NCBI GenBank assembly: GCA_947454155.1 | Contig: CANGIT010000003.1 | Location: forward strand, 143,766-207,765 | DNA from: Chitinophagaceae bacterium | GTDB taxonomy: Bacteria > Bacteroidota > Bacteroidia > Chitinophagales > Chitinophagaceae | Direction: 5' to 3' | DNA: 64,000 nt | Part shown: positions 33,437 through 42,372 of the stretch, one piece after another | How positions within the stretch are numbered: the first letter of the stretch is position 1 | Layout of the letters: every line of letters begins with the position of its first letter | The notes under the pieces: generated by a model | What the model was told of the DNA's origin: nothing | The model's input: the letters and a program-made list of their open reading frames with translations, nothing else | Database searches by the model: none | Made by a program: the position numbers and the translations under genes

Positions 33437-34666
33437 TTATGCATCCAACTCCCCGGCAATCAAATTCAAACTACTCATCGTAATCACCGCATCACTCAAC
33501 ATGCCACCCTGAATCAACTCGGGATAGGCTTGATAGTATATGAAACAAGGACGACGGAAATGCAATCGATAAGGCGTTCTTCCGCCATCACTGATCAGGT
33601 AATAACCCAATTCGCCGTTGGCACCTTCGATAGAATGATAGACCTCTCCTGCAGGCATTTCAGTTTCGCCCATGATGATTTTGAAATGGTAGATGAGTGC
33701 TTCCATTTTGGTGTACACATCCTTCTTTTCCGGCAGGTAGTAGGCCGGTACATCGGCATGATAAACCTCCGCTTCAGCACCTTTGAATTCCTGTACTTTC
33801 TGGTAAGCTTGCTTGATGATGCTCAAACTTTGCCACATCTCTTCGTTGCGCACCAGAAAACGATCATAGCAATCGCCGGTACTGCCCACTGGTATTGTAA
33901 AATCGAAATCTTCGTAACTGCTGTAAGGGCTGTGCACTCTCACATCATAGTCTACACCGGCGGCTCTTAAATTAGGGCCGGTAAATCCATAATTCATGGC
34001 TCTTTCGGGAGCAATTGGACCGCAGCCAATGGTACGCTCCATGAAAATCCTGTTACGTGTAAACAAGTTTTCAAACTCTTTGAGCTGGGCCGGATAGCCC
34101 GTTTTCTCATCTAAAAACTTTTCAATTTTTTCGAAGGCTGTATTTGTGAAATTTCTTTCAAAACCGCCGATGCGTCCAATATTGGTGGTCAATCGTGAGC
34201 CGCAAACCTCTTCATAAATCTCATAGATCAACTCGCGGAATTGCATCACATAGAGGAAGCCAGAGTAAGCCCCACTATCCACCCCCACAATTGAATTGCA
34301 AATGAGATGGTCGGCGATGCGTGCCAGCTCCATGATGATGACGCGGAGATAATCTACACGTTTTGGTGTTGAAACACCAAGCAACTTTTCGCAAGTAAGA
34401 TGCCAGCCAATATTGTTGAGGGGAGATGAACAATAGTTCAATCGGTCTGTAAGTGGTGTAATCTGAAATAAATTTCTTCTTTCAGCAATTTTTTCGAAAG
34501 CGCGATGTATATAGCCTACAGTTGAAGTAGCCTTCATGATTCTTTCGCCATCCAATTCCAGAATATTCTGAAATACACCATGTGTGGCCGGGTGTGTTGG
34601 ACCGAGATTAAGAGTGGTTGTCTGCTTTTCAATGCTGCCTTCAGGCAAAAGAATATGTTCGCTCAT
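33437..34666 (-). CDS. nuoD: NADH-quinone oxidoreductase subunit D
   Basis: The 409-residue 49-kDa-type subunit contains the GPTHPATHGVF motif, with the His and Thr near the quinone pocket, and RIGGFERNFTN and YSSYEDFDF segments. It forms the quinone-binding site with NuoB. NuoC and NuoD are separate genes here, not fused as in E. coli. Confidence 0.96.
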   Translation of the reverse strand: MSEHILLPEGSIEKQTTTLNLGPTHPATHGVFQNILELDGERIMKATSTVGYIHRAFEKIAERRNLFQITPLTDRLNYCSSPLNNIGWHLTCEKLLGVSTPKRVDYLRVIIMELARIADHLICNSIVGVDSGAYSGFLYVMQFRELIYEIYEEVCGSRLTTNIGRIGGFERNFTNTAFEKIEKFLDEKTGYPAQLKEFENLFTRNRIFMERTIGCGPIAPERAMNYGFTGPNLRAAGVDYDVRVHSPYSSYEDFDFTIPVGSTGDCYDRFLVRNEEMWQSLSIIKQAYQKVQEFKGAEAEVYHADVPAYYLPEKKDVYTKMEALIYHFKIIMGETEMPAGEVYHSIEGANGELGYYLISDGGRTPYRLHFRRPCFIYYQAYPELIQGGMLSDAVITMSSLNLIAGELDA

Positions 34667-34750
34667 AATTTCAATTTGGTGGTTTGCATATTTGATGATT
34701 TGAAAATGAACAATGAAAACATCTTCAAATGGTCAAATTTTCTCATCATC

Positions 34751-35254
34751 CTATCCTCTTCCAAACATTTCGTCATCTTTATCGATTCTGGTTTGGTCTT
34801 CCAATGGATATTCCTTTCTCAATGGGAAATAATCCATTTCATCCACATTCAAAATTCTTATCAGATTGGGATGACCAACGAAGTTCACGCCAAAAAAATC
34901 ATAGGTTTCTCTTTCCATGAAATTGGCAGACTGATACAATGCTGTTGCACTAAAAACATCTGGCTGGTTAATGTCAGTAAATACTTTAAAACGGATACGA
35001 ACATTGTCGGTCCAGTTGTGCAAATGATAAACTACAGCCAGCTCTGCCCCTTTTTGATCGGGATAGTGCACGGCCTGCAAATCGGTAAGAAATGTGAATT
35101 TCATTTCTTCATCATCATGCAAAAACTGCAAAACTTTGAGGTTAATTTCTTTGGCTGCGGTGAAAGTAAGCATGCCATAGGGCTCCATCCATCCGGTTAG
35201 CTGTTCACCGAATTTTTCAGTCAGTCGTTGTTGTATGATTTCGTTTGTCAACAT
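34751..35254 (-). CDS. nuoC: NADH-quinone oxidoreductase subunit C
   Basis: The 167-residue 30-kDa-type subunit has the conserved ERETYDFFGVNFVGHPNLIRIL segment near its C-terminus. ATG 35254 was taken as the start since the longer frame begins at TTG. It stabilises the quinone-binding module. Confidence 0.94.
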   Translation of the reverse strand: MLTNEIIQQRLTEKFGEQLTGWMEPYGMLTFTAAKEINLKVLQFLHDDEEMKFTFLTDLQAVHYPDQKGAELAVVYHLHNWTDNVRIRFKVFTDINQPDVFSATALYQSANFMERETYDFFGVNFVGHPNLIRILNVDEMDYFPLRKEYPLEDQTRIDKDDEMFGRG

Positions 35255-35369
35255 AATTTCAAGTTGTAGAAATTTCAATTGTTCAAGGGGTTTAAAAATG
35301 TCGTTTAACTAACCTATTGAACCTTGGGAATCCCTGCCTGCAAGCAAGCATAAAACCTATGAAACAATT

Positions 35370-35933
35370 TTATTGTATTCCATAACTGCCCATCAATTCT
35401 TTATACTGGTCGCTGTGTCTTCTTCTCAAACCTTCTGCATGCACCAGTTCCTGAATTTTCATAAACCCATCCAAAATCGCTTCTGGCCGGGGTGGGCACC
35501 CGGGAACGTAAACATCCACAGGAATAATTTGGTCGATACCCTGAAGAACGGAGTAGGTATCGAAAATACCTCCGCTGCTGGCGCAAGCACCTACTGCCAT
35601 TACCCAACGCGGCTCTGCCATTTGGATGTATACCTGCTTTAAAACCGGACCCATTTTTTTAGCGATAGTCCCCATCACCATCAGCAAATCGCACTGACGC
35701 GGTGAAAAGCCAACCCTTTCAGAACCAAAACGAGCCAAATCATAGTGGCTGGCCATTGTAGCCATAAATTCAATACCGCAACAGCTGGTGGCAAATGGCA
35801 AAGGCCAAATAGAATTTTTGCGAGCCAGGCCAACTACCTTATCAAAACTGGTAGCCATAAAGCCTTCACCCATATATCCTTCGGGAATACCCTGAAATTT
35901 TACCGTGTTGTTAAATTGTACGGGACGAGACAT
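35370..35933 (-). CDS. nuoB: NADH-quinone oxidoreductase subunit B
   Basis: The 187-residue subunit ligates cluster N2 with the tandem Cys of ATSCCGIEFMA plus GACASSGGIFD and PGCPPRPEA. N2 is the last cluster before quinone. All four Cys are present. Confidence 0.97.
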   Translation of the reverse strand: MSRPVQFNNTVKFQGIPEGYMGEGFMATSFDKVVGLARKNSIWPLPFATSCCGIEFMATMASHYDLARFGSERVGFSPRQCDLLMVMGTIAKKMGPVLKQVYIQMAEPRWVMAVGACASSGGIFDTYSVLQGIDQIIPVDVYVPGCPPRPEAILDGFMKIQELVHAEGLRRRHSDQYKELMGSYGIQ

Positions 35934-36003
35934 TATGTAAGTTTAAATGTTTAAGAGTTAAAAAGTTTAATATTTGATGGCTAAGCCATTGTCTGTATTT
36001 CAA

Positions 36004-36396
36004 TCAATCTTCCCACTTCAACGCACCTTTTTTGAAGATGTAGATGAAGCCAGCCAAAAAAGAAACGACGAACAAAACCACAGCGAAAAATCCTTCCCAG
36101 CCCAGCGCTTTGAAGTTGACAGCATAGGGATAGAAAAATATTACTTCCACATCAAAAAGTACAAATAAAATAGCCACCAGAAAATACTTGATGGCCATAG
36201 GCTGACGGGCATTGCCCTTGATTTCAATTCCACTTTCGAAGTTTTGAAGTTTATCGGCAGTCTTCCTTTTAGGCCCCAAAAGATTGGACCCCCAAATCAT
36301 AACAGTGACCAGCCCAATAGCAAATAAAAGCTGTATGGCAATCGGGATGTAATTGGCTGAGTTGCTGACTGTAGCCTGTAGAAAATATGTAGGCAT
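36004..36396 (-). CDS. nuoA: NADH-quinone oxidoreductase subunit A
   Basis: The 130-residue membrane protein has three helices and the NuoA signature FESGIEIKGNARQPMAIKYFLVAILFVLFDVEVIFFYP. It is the first gene of the operon, with a well-formed promoter 24 bases upstream of its ATG. Confidence 0.95.
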   Translation of the reverse strand: MPTYFLQATVSNSANYIPIAIQLLFAIGLVTVMIWGSNLLGPKRKTADKLQNFESGIEIKGNARQPMAIKYFLVAILFVLFDVEVIFFYPYAVNFKALGWEGFFAVVLFVVSFLAGFIYIFKKGALKWED

Positions 36397-36419
36397 ATTA
36401 ATCGCTTGAAAATGATGGG

Positions 36420-36449
36420 CAAAAATAAGCCATGCTTATTAATATACAA
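36420..36449 (-). promoter_or_regulatory. Promoter of the nuo operon
   Basis: Read on the minus strand it is TTG (36447-36449), 19 bases, then TATTTTTG (36420-36427), an exact match to the Bacteroidota TTG/TAnnTTTG pattern. Transcription should begin near 36413, about 17 bases before the nuoA ATG. Confidence 0.75.
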
Positions 36450-36474
36450 TGCCCATCCAAAATAAAAATCAAAT

Positions 36475-36500
36475 AAAAAACCCGTTGGTTAAAACGGGTT
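36475..36500 (-). terminator. Intrinsic terminator between the TPR operon and nuoA
   Basis: On the minus strand, arms AACCCGTT and AACGGGTT with a 6-base loop are followed by a T run. It lies 35 bases after the TPR gene stop and just before the nuo promoter. Confidence 0.88.
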
Positions 36501-36534
36501 GATAATATTCTGTCATCCATGATTAATTTTCCAA

Positions 36535-38214
36535 TCAGGGCTTGACTGCAGCTTCTTTGGGCTTATTGGCTGGCTGAGGTTTTGCCGGTGCTTTAACTAA
36601 AGCTGCTTTATTGGCCAAAGTTTCTGCATCGTTAGGGTCTAGTGACAGTATTTTTTCGATATACATTAAGGCAGTGGGCTTGTCTTTTTTGATATTGGCA
36701 TTGTAAGCCACAAAATATTTGTAACTGGTGATGAGTTGTGATTTGTATTTCAAGGAGTCTGCAGCACCAATTTGAATCGTTTTTTCAAATGCGGCTAAAG
36801 GCAAACCCAGCTCCAGTGTGGTATCTATGGCCCAGCTGGCTTTCCCAATCATAAAATAACCCAGGATGTCATCAGGGAATTTTTGTGTATACCGGTTAAA
36901 CAAAGCGATGGCAGAATCATAATTAGATCCTCTGTAATAATTGTACCCCGCATTGTATATATCTGTTTTGGAAGGGTTCTTTTTTACACCAATTATTTTT
37001 CTGTGCCATTGCGCTGCATTCAAGTATTCTTTTTTGCCTTCATAAGTTCCAGCTATGGCTTTAAGATATTGAACTTTGTTAATTTCGATAGAATCCATCG
37101 CTACGGCTTTGTCTACGAGCATACCCGCTTGGGCTTCATTTCCTGGAATCTTAAAGAGATTTTTTGCGTATTCTAGGTAATCTCCAGAGGTGAGTTTTTC
37201 GGGTTGTTGGCGTTTGATGTACTCTGCAAAGTTTTCCACCGCCTTCACTGAATCTTTAAGCCTGTTGTAAGCATTGGCTTTCAATCCGAACAAGTTGGGG
37301 TAAGGATTACTACCTTCCGCTTTGATACATTCATCGGACTGCATGATAGCTTCCATAAAAAATCCCTGTGCGTATTTGAGTGCAGCTGCATAGTAGCAAG
37401 ATTTATAATCCTTGTCGGAGTTGGCCTGCCACTTCTCGAAATATTCCGCAGCTTTTGCCACATCTGTTTCGTAATAATAGTTGAACAGATTGCCATATAC
37501 CGGAGCAAAACTGGGATCTGAGGCCATCGCTTTATTGTAATATTCCATGAAGATGGACTCTTGTCCTCTCCCTTGCGTTTGGTACAATTTCCCAATACGA
37601 TAATTGGCACGCGCATAATTGGGATCAATCACCAATGCACGGTTATAGGCATTCAAAGCCTCTCCGCCATTGTCATTTTTTCTCCACGCATCTCCTAAAT
37701 TGACAAGTACATCGGGATCATTGAATTTTTTCAGTTGAGTGGCCTGATTCAGTTTATCTATAGCATAAACCGCATCCCCATTTTTACTATCGGGGTTTCC
37801 ATTGGCAAAACCGATGGCATTCAATACGGCAATGTTTTTACCCTGGCTAAGTGATACCGCGGCTTCAAAATGATTACGCGCATCTTGCACTTTCCCTTCC
37901 AATAATTCAATATGACCGATACCCGCCATCAATAACTGACTGTTGGAAACGGGGAGTTTGGATTGATATAAGGCTTTTGCATCTGCCCAATCCTTGGGTG
38001 TACTTTCTTCTGAGCGAATCATCGACTGCCCCAACCAATAAACCGCTTCCTCATTGCCGGGTTCGGAGGCCACTAATTTCTGAAAATAATCTTTGGCTGA
38101 ATTGAAACGTTCATTGATGATCAATTTCTTTCCCTGATCAATGGGATTTTGAGCGTATGACGAACCGAAAATCAGCGTCAGCACTGCCATCCATCCAAAT
38201 GTAAACTTGTTCAT
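36535..38214 (-). CDS. Periplasmic TPR repeat protein
   Basis: The 559-residue protein has a signal peptide (VLTLIFGSSYAQ) and about ten TPR motifs (e.g. NLGDAWRKNDNGGEALNAYNRAL at about 165-188). The C-terminal tail is Ala/Lys/Pro-rich. It is the last gene of an operon with TonB, a small membrane protein and a PstS-like lipoprotein. It probably acts as a periplasmic scaffold for that system; the direct partner is unknown. Confidence 0.8.
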   Translation of the reverse strand: MNKFTFGWMAVLTLIFGSSYAQNPIDQGKKLIINERFNSAKDYFQKLVASEPGNEEAVYWLGQSMIRSEESTPKDWADAKALYQSKLPVSNSQLLMAGIGHIELLEGKVQDARNHFEAAVSLSQGKNIAVLNAIGFANGNPDSKNGDAVYAIDKLNQATQLKKFNDPDVLVNLGDAWRKNDNGGEALNAYNRALVIDPNYARANYRIGKLYQTQGRGQESIFMEYYNKAMASDPSFAPVYGNLFNYYYETDVAKAAEYFEKWQANSDKDYKSCYYAAALKYAQGFFMEAIMQSDECIKAEGSNPYPNLFGLKANAYNRLKDSVKAVENFAEYIKRQQPEKLTSGDYLEYAKNLFKIPGNEAQAGMLVDKAVAMDSIEINKVQYLKAIAGTYEGKKEYLNAAQWHRKIIGVKKNPSKTDIYNAGYNYYRGSNYDSAIALFNRYTQKFPDDILGYFMIGKASWAIDTTLELGLPLAAFEKTIQIGAADSLKYKSQLITSYKYFVAYNANIKKDKPTALMYIEKILSLDPNDAETLANKAALVKAPAKPQPANKPKEAAVKP

Positions 38215-38273
38215 GTTTTTTTATTTTATGACTTTACCTTGATAAAAATAGACAACTATAATTAAATGATTAC

Positions 38274-39194
38274 TTAATTTTTAGGTAGCCGCTCATTAAT
38301 CTGCACGGCCCTGACATCCAAATCCATCACCGGGCCTAAATAAGCCCTTCTGAAAATCAATTGCCCTCTTTCATATTTTAGAAATGAAGAAAAACCTGTT
38401 CCTAATCCGGCGTAATTTTCTTTGAGGATATAATAGAGATGTCTTGTAAGAGGATATCTTCTGGTTAGCAAGCTTTGCTGTAAAGGTTTCACATAAGGCT
38501 GATCCTGGCATTGATCGCATCTGACGTATGCGATTTTTACTTTTTCCAGTGCTTTTACCTGAGCACTGTCTTCAGGATTCCCAATCCAACTGATCCCTAT
38601 GAATCCTACCGCATCATCATGATTGGCAACATATTCAATTACTTCCCGACTGCCTCTTGCCGCTTTAACCGCATTGTAGTTGAATGGTGTTCCTTTCAGA
38701 ATGGAATCTTTGATATACCTGACAGTACTAGTGGCATTCAGCCCATCAAATACCGCTACTTTTTCTTTGTTGCTGCCTTGCAGCAATTGCTGAAGAGACG
38801 CCAAAGTGAAAAGTGTATCGGGTTGATTTTTATTGACAATCACCGCTACCGCATCCGAAGCTACCGGCTGACAAGCTGGATTGTAATGCAACGAATCCAT
38901 CATGAAATTTTCTTCTTTTGCATTCAACCCCCTGCCAACAATTATCATTCTATTTGTACTGTCTTTAAAAAAATCCCTGAAGCAATCAGCTTCCGGCTTG
39001 TATTCTGCAATGATATGTGCTTCGGGATAAGAAAGCTCGTATAAATGAATCTGCGCCTCCATAACAGGCCTGAATGACTCGTCCACACTGATTTTGATGG
39101 TTCCGGCATCCGGAGTATCATTTATTGTTACCTTATGCTGCGTTTGACAAGAAAACAAAAACAACGCTATTGATATTGTTACGCCAATCCTCAT
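38274..39194 (-). CDS. PstS-like substrate-binding lipoprotein
   Basis: The 306-residue protein has a lipoprotein signal (lipobox LFSCQ) and a PstS-like fold: TIKISVDESF, a VGRGLNAKEE strand, VASDAVAVIVNK, and VGFIGISWIG near the end of the binding domain. The canonical phosphate-binding Thr-Gly-Ser-Gly pattern is not obvious, so the ligand may not be phosphate. The ATG at 39194 overlaps the stop of the previous gene (ATGA). Confidence 0.75.
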   Translation of the reverse strand: MRIGVTISIALFLFSCQTQHKVTINDTPDAGTIKISVDESFRPVMEAQIHLYELSYPEAHIIAEYKPEADCFRDFFKDSTNRMIIVGRGLNAKEENFMMDSLHYNPACQPVASDAVAVIVNKNQPDTLFTLASLQQLLQGSNKEKVAVFDGLNATSTVRYIKDSILKGTPFNYNAVKAARGSREVIEYVANHDDAVGFIGISWIGNPEDSAQVKALEKVKIAYVRCDQCQDQPYVKPLQQSLLTRRYPLTRHLYYILKENYAGLGTGFSSFLKYERGQLIFRRAYLGPVMDLDVRAVQINERLPKN

Positions 39195-39454
39195 CTTTCT
39201 TTCCAATAATTTTTCTTAATCCCTCTAAACCATCTGAAAGCGCCATAAACAATGCAGATACTGCCAAACCATTTCATCGCAGGGTCGTCGTATTTGGCAG
39301 CCAGTTCATCGCTGAAATGTCTTACAAAAATGAGAAAAATACCCATGGCCATCCATAACGTACCCATACCGAAATCCATGATACTTCTCATTCTCATTAG
39401 CCCTTTCTCTCTGGCGGAGAATTCTTCTTGGCGATTATCCTCAGTAGTAGACAT
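39191..39454 (-). CDS. Small two-helix membrane protein
   Basis: The 87-residue protein has a charged N-terminus and two hydrophobic segments (about 27-45 and 62-77) separated by a polar loop. No named family was recognised. It sits between the TonB gene and the PstS-like gene with a 4-base overlap to the latter, so it is translationally coupled and probably part of that envelope system. ATG 39454 was chosen over a TTG. Confidence 0.7.
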   Translation of the reverse strand: MSTTEDNRQEEFSAREKGLMRMRSIMDFGMGTLWMAMGIFLIFVRHFSDELAAKYDDPAMKWFGSICIVYGAFRWFRGIKKNYWKER

Positions 39455-39499
39455 TTGCAAATACTATTTTCGGGTCGCAATTTAAACAGATTTATCGGC

Positions 39500-40318
39500 C
39501 TATTGCGAATCTGCCATAAATTTTACAGGAATAGTGTAATAAACCGAAACATTTTCACCTTTGGTTTTGCCTGGCACCCAATCAGGCATTTTTTTCAATA
39601 CCCTGATCACTTCATTATTAAACACTTCTCCTCCATCTTGCACCACATGAAATCCTTTTAAATGACCATCATAACCTACAATAAATTGAACTTTCACTTC
39701 TATCATCTCACCCTGCTCCAATTCTGAAGGCGTTGTCAAATTTCTTTCCAAAAACCTTCTTAAAGCATCAGCTCCGCCAGGAAAGACAGGCATAACGTCT
39801 GCTATCATCTCCACATTGTTATTGCCTGTTTTGATCACATTCTCACCACCTCCGGGCCTTCCTACTGTAATATCCAAGGGTTGTTTCACCAGGGGCACCG
39901 CACCTGCAGGCCCCTCCCCCGTATGAGATGCAATCATGGCACTGTCAAGATTTTTTACCATATGTGTGGCGCTGTCTCTGTTGTTGACAATGGCCACATG
40001 AGTGACAAATGTTTGAGCAGAAACTTTTTTGGAGGAGGCCGCAACTGACTTGGGCTGTTCAGTTTTTTTGGGAGGGGTGGCAGGTTGTGCCATTTTATAT
40101 AGAACTGTTTCTATGTTAAGGGCAGGACGGATATTGGAGTTCAGGGTATTTCTTGACACTAAAAATGCGACGAGGCCTACCATCGCCATCATGATCATCA
40201 GCGATTTGATTAGCCTGTTGTCGTATTCTTTTCTTAAAATGTAAGCGCCATAAGATTTGTTTCTGTTTTCAAAGATGATGTCGAGTACGTCTGACTGCAG
40301 AATTTGATTGGATTCCAT
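39500..40318 (-). CDS. TonB family energy transducer (second copy)
   Basis: The 272-residue protein has one membrane helix (about 38-58) and a C-terminal TonB domain (about 170-265, VMPVFPGGADALRRFLERNL and VQFIVGYDGHLKG). It lacks the long proline run of the other TonB. Its first 35 residues resemble those of the TonB at 17950, so the two are paralogues. No exbB or exbD is adjacent, so it may share the ExbBD complex encoded at 18830-20966. It heads the operon with the small membrane, PstS-like and TPR genes. Confidence 0.88.
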   Translation of the reverse strand: MESNQILQSDVLDIIFENRNKSYGAYILRKEYDNRLIKSLMIMMAMVGLVAFLVSRNTLNSNIRPALNIETVLYKMAQPATPPKKTEQPKSVAASSKKVSAQTFVTHVAIVNNRDSATHMVKNLDSAMIASHTGEGPAGAVPLVKQPLDITVGRPGGGENVIKTGNNNVEMIADVMPVFPGGADALRRFLERNLTTPSELEQGEMIEVKVQFIVGYDGHLKGFHVVQDGGEVFNNEVIRVLKKMPDWVPGKTKGENVSVYYTIPVKFMADSQ

Positions 40319-40418
40319 GGCAATTAGTTTTTGAAGTGGAAAAAATTTAGGATAAAAAATCCCGATTCATTTTTTGGATGTACGCATTGATAATATTCCA
40401 CACAAAGTGCCGAATAAT

Positions 40419-40426
40419 TATCTTTG
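40419..40426 (+). promoter_or_regulatory. -7 box for the phosphatase-hisS operon
   Basis: TATCTTTG is an exact TAnnTTTG match, followed by CGC. The ATG is 111 bases downstream, which implies a leader of about 105 bases. No TTG at the usual -33 distance was found. Confidence 0.55.
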
Positions 40427-40536
40427 CGCAACTTAACTTGTTGCACTTGAAGTCGCTGAAGACGTTATGACGAAACAATTCTGGGGTGGTTCGATCAATG
40501 AGTTATGAATTTGGCCTACAACTTAAAAATGCAATC

Positions 40537-41001
40537 ATGAAAATCCTGATGGTTTGTTTGGGTAATATATGCAGAAGTCCAATCGCCGAAGGCGTATTGC
40601 AACACAAAGCTGATAAAGCCGGACGTAACTGGTTGGTAGATAGCGCCGGGACATTCGATTTTCATGCCGGCGAGTCTCCTCATCATCTTAGTATTAAAGT
40701 TGCTCTTGAAAATGGTGTTGATATACGTCATCAAAAAGCCAGGCCATTCAAGGCGAACGATTTTGATGATTTCGACATCATTTATGCCATGGCTGACGAC
40801 GTGATGCAAGGCATAAAAAAAATAGCCGGGGATAAATTCACCCCCAAAAAAGCGATGCTCTTTCTTGATGAACTAAACCCAGGAAAGGGGGAAGACCTAA
40901 AAGACCCTTACTACGGGCCGGAAAAGGGGTTTCATGAAGTTTACGAACTCATCAACAGCACCTGCGATGTGATTATTGAAAAATACCAATCCATCCCTTA
41001 A
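40537..41001 (+). CDS. Low-molecular-weight protein tyrosine phosphatase
   Basis: The 154-residue protein has the N-terminal active-site loop VCLGNICRSP (CX5R) at residues 6-15 and the catalytic Asp in LKDPYYGPEKGF near residue 128. It removes phosphate from phosphotyrosine, often on capsule-export kinases. ATG 40537 was chosen because the P-loop must be close to the N-terminus. It is 9 bases before hisS. Confidence 0.92.
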   Translation: MKILMVCLGNICRSPIAEGVLQHKADKAGRNWLVDSAGTFDFHAGESPHHLSIKVALENGVDIRHQKARPFKANDFDDFDIIYAMADDVMQGIKKIAGDKFTPKKAMLFLDELNPGKGEDLKDPYYGPEKGFHEVYELINSTCDVIIEKYQSIP

Positions 41002-41010
41002 AACAACACA

Positions 41011-42372
41011 ATGTCAAAACCAAGCATACCACAAGGTACCAGAGATTTTTCGGCTGAAACGGTCAGAAAACGCAACTATATTTTCAATACCATCCGAAAT
41101 ACATTTGAGCTTTTCGGGTTTGAACCGTTGGAAACCCCTGCGATGGAAAACCTGGAAACTTTGATGGGCAAATATGGCGAAGAAGGCGACAGGCTGATTT
41201 TCAAAATTCTCAACAATGGACTTGGCGACCCCAAGAATGCAGAAAAAGCAAAAGAAGGTTTCGAAAAAGTGATGGAAGGAAAAAATTCCTCCCTTTTAAC
41301 TGAGCGGGCACTGAAATACGACTTAACCATTCCTTTTGCCAGATATGTGGCGATGAATTTTGGCCAACTGACACTGCCGTATAAACGCTATCAAATCCAG
41401 CCTGTATGGCGGGCCGACCGTCCACAAAAAGGAAGATACAGAGAGTTCACACAATGCGATGCCGATGTGGTAGGCAGTCCTTCATTATTGAATGAAATTG
41501 AACTGGCCGGAATTTATCATATGGTATTTACTCAATTAAGATTGAATGACTACTCCTTAAAAATCAACAATAGAAAGATACTTGCCGGGCTGGCGCAAAT
41601 TTGCGGAGGTGCCGAAAAGCTCACCGACATTACAATCGCCATCGATAAGCTGGATAAAATTGGCATCGATAAAGTAAAACAAGAATTAGAACAACGTGGA
41701 TTGACCGCTCAACAAATAGACACCATTGCATCTTATTTGTTTGTAACCGGCAGCAATCAGGAAAAGCTTGAAAAAATGTCGATCATGCTTGCTAAAGATA
41801 GCATCGCGCAGGAGGGCATTCAAGAATTGACTACCATCATCGAACAGACTCCGGGAATAAACATTGAAGTGGATTTTACGCTGGCCAGAGGATTAAATTA
41901 TTACACGGGTGCAATTTTTGAAGTAAAAGCTCCCGATGCAGTGAAGATGGGAAGCATTGGCGGCGGAGGCAGATATGATGACCTCACCGGTTTGTTTGGT
42001 GTAAGCGGCATTGCCGGAGTGGGCATCAGCTTTGGAGTAGACAGAATTTATGATGTATTGGAGGAGCTCTCTTTGTTCCCGGCTGATTTACAAACCAGCA
42101 CCAAGGCACTGTTTTTTAACCTGGGGCAAAAAGAAAACCAATTTGCTTATCCCATCATGATGAGCCTCCGAACCCAAGGAATTTCTTGCGAGCTTTACCA
42201 TGAAAGCGCCAAGCTCGACAAACAATTTAAATATGCCGAAAAAAAGAAGATTGGTTATGCTGTGATCATCGGCAGTAATGAAATGGATTCAGGTCAAGCG
42301 GTGGTTAAAAACCTTTCCAACGGAATGCAGCAAACTGTTGCTATCCAACAGCTTTATGAAGCACTAAGCTAA
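41011..42372 (+). CDS. hisS: Histidine-tRNA ligase
   Basis: The 453-residue class II synthetase has motif 2 (YQIQPVWRADRPQKGRYREFTQCD), the histidine motif (LARGLNYYTGAIFEVKAP), motif 3 (GVGISFGVDRIYDVL) and an anticodon-binding C-terminus. It charges tRNA-His. Its stop codon directly abuts the stop of the convergent thiolase gene. Confidence 0.96.
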   Translation: MSKPSIPQGTRDFSAETVRKRNYIFNTIRNTFELFGFEPLETPAMENLETLMGKYGEEGDRLIFKILNNGLGDPKNAEKAKEGFEKVMEGKNSSLLTERALKYDLTIPFARYVAMNFGQLTLPYKRYQIQPVWRADRPQKGRYREFTQCDADVVGSPSLLNEIELAGIYHMVFTQLRLNDYSLKINNRKILAGLAQICGGAEKLTDITIAIDKLDKIGIDKVKQELEQRGLTAQQIDTIASYLFVTGSNQEKLEKMSIMLAKDSIAQEGIQELTTIIEQTPGINIEVDFTLARGLNYYTGAIFEVKAPDAVKMGSIGGGGRYDDLTGLFGVSGIAGVGISFGVDRIYDVLEELSLFPADLQTSTKALFFNLGQKENQFAYPIMMSLRTQGISCELYHESAKLDKQFKYAEKKKIGYAVIIGSNEMDSGQAVVKNLSNGMQQTVAIQQLYEALS

